This document shows positions 60,601 to 64,000 of a stretch of 64,000 nt of DNA, one piece after another. The notes under the pieces were generated by a model. The model saw nothing but the letters and a program-made list of their open reading frames with translations. It did no database searches and was not told the origin of the DNA. The position numbers and the translations under genes were made by a program. The stretch is from Aurelia coerulea. Lineage: Eukaryota > Cnidaria > Scyphozoa > Semaeostomeae > Ulmaridae. Where the stretch lies: positions 46,646,124 through 46,710,123 of the forward strand of contig CM076943.1 in NCBI GenBank assembly GCA_039566865.1, in the 5' to 3' direction. The number at the start of each line of letters is the position of its first letter. The first letter of the stretch is position 1.

Positions 60601-63016
60601 TTTAAGTAATTTGTTAGTAATATTGTAAAATTTGGCAAGGCCCCCTGTAAAGCAATCCTCTCGATTGACGGGGCTACCGTCAAAACAATGAAACTTGAAA
60701 TGAAAACTGAAATTTTAGAAATGAGAGAAGTATTAAATGCAGAAGAATCTTTCCTGCAGGGCTGTTTGAATTACGATTGCAACCAATTAAGGTCATATTA
60801 TTCCTCACCTGTTGTCAAATTTAGCTAAAGAGCAAATTGGTACCAATATATTCTTACAGTTTAGGAAAGTAAAGTAATTTGTATTGTATATACCTTGTAT
60901 CCATTGTCCTCTTTAGGATTATGGGATGCAGTTACCATGACACCAGCAACACATGAATATTTCTTCACAGAGTAAGGCTAAAAGATTAATAATCTATTAA
61001 AGGGCGCCACTGTGGGAAACGTGCCTGCTAAATCCTTTTCTTTTCACCATCGAAGAAAGTGCATGGCTCACAAGGCCAAGCCTCCAAGTTGATCAGCCAT
61101 TTTTAAACATCAGTTATTCAAGGAGCTTTAGGATTGTGAACATTTCTCCAGATTATATACTGAATGTATTTCTTATTTACTAGCCACGAAATTAACCTAC
61201 ATTGGAATTTGATACCATTAAAATCAGCTCTCTATTCCAACATTGTCTGTCATCTCATCTCTTCAAGTAAGCTAAAATTGAACAACGGTTGGAAAAGCGC
61301 AATGAATTCTCTACTTCCCTGCTTTATCATAATGACAAGAAAATATCTGTCATTGCCACAGAGGAACAAAAACAAGGCGTTAGATAAGGACAAGATATAA
61401 GAAATGATATGCAGAGGGTTTGAAGCTACTGAGCGGCATTGAAGTGAAATTTTGGTAAAAAAAAGAGGATGTCAGGGGTGTTTGGCTTTACATCTATGAA
61501 ATGGCTATTGCATGTAGGAATCGAAATTGAAAAAATCAACAATAGAGACCTTATAGCTATTCTGCAAAAGAGCCTGGATCGAACGTTATTTTTATACATT
61601 TTTATACGCGAGGTTCGATCGAGTGGAGTTAGAGCTTCTATCAGTATTGTGCACATTCACAAATTCTACAAAATAAGCAAAATATCGTTCGATTCTGATT
61701 CTTTTCAGAATAGCTAAAAGGTCTATTGCAAAATACGAATACTTACTACAAAGGGAGTTGGAACAATGTCTGAAAATAAATACACTTTTATGTCTTGGCT
61801 AAGGAATACGGCAGCACATAATCTTGCAAACCTGGATGAAACACAAAGGCAGGCATTACACAATAACAAGAACATCAATAATTCGAATCTACTGGTATAC
61901 AGTATCATATAGCAATATATCAGTACTACTGATATTGAGTATTGTACGCACTGAGAGACCCAAAAATAGTTCTTCGTCAACTAGAGTCGATTCAGGCTTT
62001 GAGGCACCTGCTTTTCAAAGCATTGGCTTTTCGAAACGCAACGTTTTCACAGATTTTCGAAAGTGCTATGAAAAGCCTGATGTTCCAAAATACCCTAATC
62101 GACCCTACTGGGCCTAAGCTGCATTCCTTCATTATACCGGGTGAGTCAATAAAAAGAATCCCCGTTTGAAAAGCCACGGCTCCCTGGATAGCAAGACGAT
62201 GATATCGGCAAATACATAATTTAATGGTAGACATGGTCGAATCTACTTTAAAATTCATCTGACTGAAATCAACCGCTCCGTTGTGAAATTATGAGGGATT
62301 TGTTCGAGAAAGCTTATCCAAGAAACCTTCAAGACGTGCCCAAAATCACAACCAAATTTTCCAAACATTCCTGCCTTACATGGGCCTTAGAGCAATGACT
62401 TCTGTACGATTTAGCACGTGCTATCCTCTTGGGAGGACTAAATCGACCATAATGATTTTATTATCCCAGGGATCATCACATTCATCCTCCCAACGGAATA
62501 ACATTCATGTAAGCATGTAAAAGCCATTGCTGAAAGGCAGAAAATTTGTTCACAATCTTAGACATGTTTTGAAGGCTTCTTGAATAAGCTTTCTCGACAA
62601 AATCCCTGATAATTTCAGAACGGAGTGGCTGATTTCAGTCAGGTAAATTGTAAAATGGATTTGAAAATGTCCATGTTTAAATATTCACATATTTAAATTC
62701 TGATCATAACGGTCACATATCAGCCCTGATGAAGTCCTGCATGGCAGGACGAAATATTGGAATAAATAATTTTTTGTCGTATTGCGGTGTTTCTGTCTTC
62801 AAATTTATTCATTCATTCGTCACCGCAAGCATCTTCGGATCCGACGATCGACACTGGTATCGTGGCCTTCCTTTTTTCAAATTCTAAAATCTTATGCGTG
62901 CTATTTTAAAATTATTGAAGACTTTACCTGTGGCTGCCATGTCTTGCATCATGTCCAATGACTATGCCTTGACTTTTGATATCAGGAAATTGTTTTATCA
63001 AGTATTTGCATAGTCC
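39560..63016 (-). CDS. PGM2: Phosphoglucomutase-2 / glucose-1,6-bisphosphate synthase-like enzyme (PGM2/PGM2L1), 16 exons, N-terminus off window
   Basis: Alpha-D-phosphohexomutase. PGM2 moves the phosphate of ribose-1-P or deoxyribose-1-P, and of glucose-1-P, between carbons 1 and 5 or 6; PGM2L1 makes glucose-1,6-bisphosphate. Cytosolic. Exons: 62928-63016, 61747-61831, 60894-60977, 59221-59244, 58710-58879, 56323-56446, 55532-55597, 54812-54909, 51036-51133, 49476-49558, 48091-48184, 46577-46706, 45712-45811, 44147-44236, 43182-43315, 39560-39665. All phases agree and sum to 1575 nt, 524 codons plus stop. Visible sites: phosphoserine loop [13 protein letters not shown], metal loop NDPDADRLA, sugar loop GNEIG and FAFEEAIG, phosphate-binding loop [12 protein letters not shown]. 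Compared with about 612 residues in human PGM2, roughly 85 N-terminal residues are missing to the right. The sequence cannot separate PGM2 from PGM2L1 activity. Confidence 0.94.
39745..39817. repeat. AT-rich simple repeats
   Basis: GTATATATATATGTG and GATAATAATAATAATAATT, two short microsatellites in the last PGM2 intron. Confidence 0.8.
39991..40588. mobile_element. MITE family J, copy J2
   Basis: TACAGGGTGTCCGAAAAAAT ... TTTTTTTGGGACACCCTGTA, TA target. Arms include CAAAACGGCAAAAGCTTCTC and the inverse. Confidence 0.85.
41027..42765. mobile_element. MITE family M, long copy M3, 1.74 kb, 9-bp TSD (8/9)
   Basis: AACGAGGGCAGATTTTGTAA ... AAATCTGCCCTTGTT; TIRs about 190 bp. Flanks AGACGCTAC and AGACGCAAC. 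The centre is unlike other M copies and has no ORF over about 65 codons. Confidence 0.88.
42919..43011. mobile_element. M TIR fragment joined to a retroelement tail and poly-C
   Basis: AAACAAGGGCAGATTTTGTA plus ATACAATAGCATCA runs straight into GTTACCCTCCCTAAATGATT, GAAATGAATGAAATGAAG and a C run. The tail also occurs at 32391. Confidence 0.65.
43182..43315 (-). CDS. PGM2: PGM2-like exon o (phosphate-binding loop)
   Basis: Encodes [20 protein letters not shown] then [26 protein letters not shown] is the domain-4 phosphate clamp. Acceptor TTTCTTGACAG, donor GTATGATC. Confidence 0.95.
43540..43648 (-). mobile_element. 5S-rRNA-like SINE, copy 2
   Basis: The minus strand reads AACTCCAGATGGGTGACCTC, GACCTGACCTCGCAACTCAC and CCGTCCTTCGGACGGGACGT, colinear with copy 1 from its C box onward. 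The 5' part is missing. Confidence 0.7.
44147..44236 (-). CDS. PGM2: PGM2-like exon n
   Basis: 30 codons, phase 0: [18 protein letters not shown] then NQPDKKP, matching the AIRDLTTGYDSxQPDKK block. Acceptor GTTTCACAG, donor GTATGAAG. Confidence 0.9.
44288..44478. repeat. Inverted-repeat block
   Basis: AGTAGTCCCAAGACTCAATG, TACTCGTCCCA and the inverse TGGGACGTTGTATTGAGTCT with ATCAGTCCCA. Probably a small MITE; ends are not exact. Confidence 0.5.
44522..44973. mobile_element. MITE family A, degenerate copy A7
   Basis: The interior matches A (TCTGCCGTGGAAATTTTTTG, CCACGGCAGATTTACAGC), but both termini have decayed. Confidence 0.75.
45181..45474. mobile_element. Inverted-repeat element AA
   Basis: GCCTACCTTGTAGGAACTGT, GTTTATTCCCAGTACTGTTT, TCGTGACAT and their inverse at 45422-45470. 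Flanks GGTTGATTAAAG on both sides (45169-45182 region and 45476-45487) suggest a duplication of about 9-12 bp. Confidence 0.72.
45712..45811 (-). CDS. PGM2: PGM2-like exon m
   Basis: Encodes [20 protein letters not shown] and [13 protein letters not shown], start of domain 4. Acceptor TTTGTTTCAG, donor GTAAGTCT. Confidence 0.9.
46088..46515. mobile_element. MITE family D, copy D2
   Basis: TACAGTAAATCCCCGCATAT ... ATATGCGGGGATTTACTGTA. AAGAACCT words inside. TA target. 61 bp from PGM2 exon l. Confidence 0.88.
46577..46706 (-). CDS. PGM2: PGM2-like exon l
   Basis: Encodes [20 protein letters not shown] and [30 protein letters not shown] is conserved. Acceptor CATTCCAG, donor GTAGGTAT, phase 2. 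Confidence 0.93.
46905..47165 (+). mobile_element. tRNA-derived SINE, family 1, copy 2
   Basis: The body matches copy 1 (TGATTCCAGGCTAAAAGAAT, GACGCTGCTTCGATAAGCT, TTCTCGG, GGTAGATAGAAATA). The tRNA-like head is degenerate. It lies in a PGM2 intron. Confidence 0.75.
47406..48016. mobile_element. MITE family M, copy M4, exact 9-bp TSD
   Basis: AACAAGGACAGATAATGTTA ... TAACATTATCTGTCCTTGTT. TSD ATTCGAGGC at 47397-47405 and 48017-48025. In the intron between PGM2 exons k and l, 74 bp from exon k. Confidence 0.92.
48091..48184 (-). CDS. PGM2: PGM2-like exon k
   Basis: Encodes [17 protein letters not shown] and [18 protein letters not shown] and FAFEEAIG are invariant blocks around the sugar-binding Glu. 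Acceptor CACATTCAG, donor GTACGTGT. Confidence 0.95.
48485..48631 (+). mobile_element. tRNA-derived SINE, family 2, copy 3
   Basis: Plus-strand copy: GGTGTTGTGGTGTAATATTT, TTTGCAGCCAGAACAGTCAG, TTGAGCGTCATGACAAGGGG, CAGCGCTTAGCGTTAAGAAC. It is 5'-shortened within the tRNA-like head. Confidence 0.72.
48852..49066. repeat. Inverted-repeat block
   Basis: GCAGGCATCAAGTTGATCTT, TTGCG and GCTGACTAGTTTCGCCCAC pair with GTGGGCGAAACTAGCCAGC and AATTGATGCCTGTTT. Foldback element with AT-rich loop. Confidence 0.65.
49476..49558 (-). CDS. PGM2: PGM2-like exon j
   Basis: Encodes [20 protein letters not shown] then VEGFRVE, matching the STVSSKIL helix. Acceptor ATAAAACAG, donor GTAACGTG. Confidence 0.9.
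49640..49923. mobile_element. MITE family K, copy K1 (right half)
   Basis: GGTTTTCTGCAGATAATGGC, GATTAAAGCCGGGTAAATTA and GGGATTCTTTTTTGACTCAC match the right half of K2. The left half is missing. Confidence 0.7.
49927..50362. mobile_element. Inverted-repeat element DD
   Basis: CAATTCGCAATTTGGAGAAA, AGAGCGCGGCCCATTCTGAC and AGCCTTGGCAACA pair with TGTTGCCAAGGCTGTCAGAA, TGGGCCGCGCTCTCC and CCAAATTGCGAAATGATCTA. Adjacent to K1. Confidence 0.72.
50440..50952. mobile_element. MITE family B, copy B3, exact 9-bp TSD
   Basis: AGCATAGATTCCAAATCTTT ... GGAACCTATGCT. TSD ACATTAAAC at 50431-50439 and 50953-50961. Lies 83 bp from PGM2 exon i. Confidence 0.92.
51036..51133 (-). CDS. PGM2: PGM2-like exon i (sugar loop)
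   Basis: Encodes [25 protein letters not shown] is the sugar-specificity loop start. Acceptor ACTTTCAG, donor GTATCTAA. Confidence 0.93.
51281..51728. mobile_element. MITE family D, copy D3
   Basis: TACAATAAGTCCCCGCATAT ... TTATAAGTGGGGACTTACTGTA shows the D termini; ATATAAGAAAC words repeated inside. Confidence 0.85.
52454..53221. mobile_element. Element I, nested in E3
   Basis: TACTAGGTGTTCCAAAAAAC then TGCATACAAGTTTGAAAA at the left; inverse TTTTCAAACTTGTATACAGT at 53190-53209. The outer right terminus is worn. Interior arms share CAGAGCTA and AACCAGAGC. Confidence 0.65.
53418..54491. mobile_element. Tc1/mariner-like element F, nested in E3
   Basis: TACACTCCCGTCACGAAAGT then ATCCGGACAGC, and the inverse GCTGTCCGTATACTTTCGTG ACGGGAGTGTA. 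TA at both ends and the TIR style are Tc1-like. Arms pair for about 200 bp. The interior has no transposase; a short ORF there is not convincing. Confidence 0.82.
54492..54662 (+). mobile_element. LINE- or SINE-like 3' tail, copy 2
   Basis: TATGTCATGACCCTGGGATA, a hairpin around CATGGGTTC, and a terminal TTTTTATATTGAATATAAAA run, shared with 56612-56757. It ends at an ACGAGGTATCT duplicated at 53334-53344, so it was inserted within element E3. Confidence 0.5.
54812..54909 (-). CDS. PGM2: PGM2-like exon h (metal-binding loop)
   Basis: Encodes [20 protein letters not shown]; the three Asp of DPDAD bind the catalytic magnesium. Acceptor AATCTTCAG, donor GTAGGTTC, phase 2. MITEs end 23 bp and 28 bp from its two edges. 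Confidence 0.93.
54938..55435. mobile_element. Element Q: Harbinger-like foldback with GCGGATCA repeats
   Basis: GACCCCATTTACACGGTAGC ... CTACCGTGTACACGGGGTC with TSD TAA (54935-54937, 55436-55438). The word GTAGCGGATCA recurs many times. 28 bp from PGM2 exon h. Confidence 0.83.
55532..55597 (-). CDS. PGM2: PGM2-like exon g
   Basis: 22 codons, phase 0: [19 protein letters not shown] then SSL. The PDPxFPTVxFPNPEEG block is a family hallmark. Acceptor TTTTCATAG, donor GTAAGTTT. Confidence 0.93.
55848..56029. mobile_element. MITE family C, copy C3
   Basis: TAGACCTTATAGCTACTCTA ... AGAATAGCTAAAAGGTCTA; inverted core CGCCACTCAATCGAACCTCG. Confidence 0.85.
56323..56446 (-). CDS. PGM2: PGM2-like exon f
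   Basis: Encodes [20 protein letters not shown], the MHGVG turn of domain 2. Acceptor CATATTTGCAG, donor GTATGTCA. Confidence 0.92.
56605..56757 (+). mobile_element. LINE- or SINE-like 3' tail, copy 3
   Basis: Contains the stem CCATGGGGTAGTCATG...CCCCATGG (56630-56668) and ends TTTATGCTGAATATAAAAAA. It is the best-preserved of the three tails; no coding part is visible. Confidence 0.5.
57046..57688. mobile_element. MITE family K, copy K2 (complete)
   Basis: TACCGGGTGAGTCAATAAAG at the left, TTTTTTTGACTCACCCGGTA at the right, TA target. 643 bp. A 12-bp G run lies near 57335. Confidence 0.85.
57901..58324. mobile_element. Element R: Harbinger-like foldback with CTGCGACA repeats
   Basis: AGCCTGGTTTCCATTTAATC ... 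AATGGAAACCAGGCT with TSD TTA (57898-57900, 58325-58327). CTGCGACACT units are repeated throughout in both orientations. Confidence 0.85.
58527..58610. mobile_element. MITE family L, copy L3, 9-bp TSD (8/9)
   Basis: 84 bp: TAGACTTGCCCCAAGTCTAT ... ATAGACTTGGGGCAAGTCTA. Flanks CACGTGGCC and CACGTGACC. Confidence 0.88.
58710..58879 (-). CDS. PGM2: PGM2-like exon e
   Basis: Encodes [20 protein letters not shown] and EASWDEG, then a variable helix region ending QSHCHFR. Acceptor TTTTTTGTAG, donor GTAAAATC; leaves phase 2. Confidence 0.9.
58950..59075. mobile_element. Element H fragment
   Basis: After a C run, GGGGCTTAATAGAGAGGGGG, GCTCAGAGGGGGCTTATTAG and GCTTTCACGGTA match the right half of H1. 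Confidence 0.65.
59221..59244 (-). CDS. PGM2: PGM2-like micro-exon d (24 bp)
   Basis: Eight codons, VYYSNGAQ, matching the VYWDNGAQ stretch between the serine loop and IISPHDKGI. Acceptor TTTTTCAG, donor GTATTTAT. Phase 0 on both sides. Confidence 0.88.
59323..60229. mobile_element. Element S: Harbinger-like foldback with AACGGAG repeats
   Basis: GGCTACGTTTCCATTACTCA ... GAGTATTGGAAACGCACCC with TSD TAA (59320-59322, 60230-60232). AAAACGGAGTAATGGAAAC units are repeated near both ends. Confidence 0.82.
60555..60712 (+). mobile_element. LINE 3' UTR fragment
   Basis: Shares with 11579-11660 the block GCAAGGCCCCCTG...TTGACGGGGCTACCGT and a GAAA-rich tail (ATGAAACTTGAAATGAAAA). No ORF remains, so it is a very short 5'-truncated copy. 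Confidence 0.75.
60894..60977 (-). CDS. PGM2: PGM2-like exon c (active-site serine)
   Basis: 28 codons, phase 0, holding [17 protein letters not shown]; the Ser of TASHNP is the residue phosphorylated in catalysis. Acceptor CTTTTAG, donor GTATATAC. Confidence 0.95.
61543..61725. mobile_element. MITE family C, copy C4
   Basis: TAGAGACCTTATAGCTATTC ... CAGAATAGCTAAAAGGTCTA with GCGAGGTTCGATCGAGTGG. It ends 21 bp from the donor of PGM2 exon b. Confidence 0.85.
61747..61831 (-). CDS. PGM2: PGM2-like exon b
   Basis: Encodes [20 protein letters not shown] then DIVPTPFV, a domain-1 block typical of PGM2. Acceptor TTTCATCCAG, donor GTAAGTAT. Confidence 0.93.
62135..62690. mobile_element. MITE family K, copy K3
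   Basis: Left TACCGGGTGAGTCAATAAAA; arms around TTAGCACGTGCTATCCTCTT pair with each other (CTTTCTCGA with TCGAGAAAGC). The right terminus is not recognisable. Confidence 0.7.
62695..62790 (+). mobile_element. Possible retroelement 3' end
   Basis: CAGCCCTGATGAAGTCCTGC then GGCAGGACGAAATATTGG and AATAAATAA. GATGAAGTCC...GACGAAA...AATAAA is a common 3' terminal hairpin of animal retroelements. No coding part. Confidence 0.4.
62928..63016 (-). CDS. PGM2: PGM2-like exon a (first in window)
   Basis: Encodes [20 protein letters not shown] then GHDARHGSH, the domain-1 strand with the DARH motif. Acceptor TTTTTGTAG, donor GTAAAGTC; enters phase 0 and leaves phase 2. Confidence 0.9.
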
Positions 63017-63603
63017 CTACAAAAAAGAATTGTAAATCCTTTATTTTCAAGAAGAACAATACCAAAGGTGTGAGGCCCGATACTAGGAATCGGTCCAGGG
63101 ACCGAGCTGGCTCTCGACGACCCTGATCACATCTAAAATGTTGGCTGGAAAAGTCAGGCCATCTCTTTTTCATGCTGTTTCTCTTTCATGCCATCTAAGG
63201 CTTGAATTTGAGCAAGGTTTGTTGATCTTCTTTTCGACATGAAAACATCAGTGTAAAAGCACAACCAACATGCTTGAATACAATTTAGCCTTTTGGCAAT
63301 CGGATAAAATAAAGTTTTTGAAAATCGGTTCATTGGTTATGGACATATAAGAAATCAAACGATAATACATCATTTTGGGACACCCGGTATATATTCCTCT
63401 TCTCATCATTCTTCATAAACCGTCTCTGTGTGAATAGGCTGCAAGATTGTGCTTTGTGAACCTCGGCCAGCCAACTGAATTTGAAATTTGTAAATTGGCT
63501 TAATAGTTTTTGTAATACAATTTCGCAAGCAATTAATACATTACCTGATTCACTTGGTACTGGTGAAAAGCCACAAATCTAACTGAGTTATGTTTTCATT
63601 CAG

Positions 63604-63792
63604 GGAAGTGGTCGGATAAACCCAACAAAAGAGGACCGTGCTACGTTCTTGGAAGCAGTTCAAGCTTGTGCTGGAAGGATTACAACAGAAATAACTGTTT
63701 TTAGAAGGTACCTATTGGTAAAGGATGACCCTGGCGCGTTTCCAAGACTGGAAAAAGATCTTTTATTTTACATAGAAGTGCAGAAATTCAAG
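63604..63792 (+). CDS. Exon of an RGS-domain (RGS22-like) protein
   Basis: A single 63-codon plus-strand exon, phase 0 to phase 0, between acceptor TTTTCATTCAG and donor GTTAGT. It includes TTEITVFRRYLLVKDDPGAF and LEKDLLFYIEVQKFK. The pattern of a lone Phe and Tyr helix followed by LxKDLxFYIEVQKFK is that of RGS domains, especially RGS22-type proteins of cilia and flagella; RGS domains bind activated G-alpha subunits. No other exon of it was found here. It lies opposite the PGM2-like gene, whose 5' exons must be further right, so it is probably nested in that gene's intron. Assignment rests on family memory, not on a search. Confidence 0.6.
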
Positions 63793-63805
63793 GTTAGTTT
63801 TGTTA

Positions 63806-63832
63806 GCATAGGTTCCACATTTTTAAATTGCT
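63806..63832 (+). mobile_element. MITE family B terminal fragment
   Basis: TTAGCATAGGTTCCACATTT resembles the B left end, 14 bp after the donor of the RGS-like exon; the rest of the element is absent. Confidence 0.4.
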
Positions 63833-64000
63833 GTAAAGAGTCATTGAAGAGCAGACAAAACAGTAACAGACAAAACAAAGTTTGATAAGAAACCTAGTTT
63901 GCAAAAGTTTATTCCTATGAAATTAAAAAAATTCTGGCTGATTCCCAAGGTTAGTTCCAAAAATTTTGCATTTGTTTCAACTTGTGAGAGTTTCTTCCCT

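Overview
This is a stretch of an animal nuclear genome: intron-rich genes with GT-AG introns, about 5 percent coding DNA, and introns packed with DNA-transposon derivatives. The two genes and the single exon found are typical of marine invertebrates. The species cannot be named from this window; a cnidarian or similar invertebrate is a guess based on general character.

Both gene models were assembled exon by exon from splice sites, reading phase and family knowledge. (1) A USP4/USP11/USP15-type deubiquitinase lies on the minus strand from its start codon at 34658 down to 1300 and continues off the left edge. Fourteen exons give about 634 codons: DUSP domain, Ubl domain, Cys-box half of the catalytic domain, the Ubl insertion in that domain, and the start of an acidic linker. 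(2) A PGM2/PGM2L1-type phosphohexomutase lies on the minus strand from 63016 down to its stop at 39560. Sixteen exons give 524 residues; only the N-terminal roughly 85 residues lie beyond the right edge. The genes are in tandem on the same strand, 4.9 kb apart. (3) One plus-strand exon at 63604-63792 looks like part of an RGS-domain (RGS22-like) protein and lies opposite PGM2, probably inside one of its introns.

Most of the rest is mobile DNA. Three TIR classes can be told apart by the target-site duplications (TSDs) visible here. Elements with 9-bp TSDs (Mutator-like) include a 2.9-kb element at 5600-8506 with about 96-bp nearly perfect TIRs, and several families of small non-autonomous elements (MITEs) called A, B, L and M below. 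TA-targeting families (Tc1/mariner-like) are D, E, F, G, H, J, K and P. Elements with TAA/TTA TSDs (PIF/Harbinger-like) are Q, R and S, and one TTAA-flanked element (N) looks piggyBac-like. Nested insertions are common: M1 inside M2, D4 inside C5, F and I inside E3. There are also a CR1/L2-like LINE with an intact 550-residue reverse-transcriptase ORF in a USP intron, tails of at least two LINE families, two tRNA-derived SINE families and a 5S-rRNA-like SINE.

Layout: 1-34.66 kb, USP gene; 34.66-39.56 kb, intergenic, mostly MITEs; 39.56-63.02 kb, PGM2-like gene; 63.6-63.8 kb, RGS-like exon. Many MITEs end 10-60 bp from splice sites, which is the most striking overall pattern.
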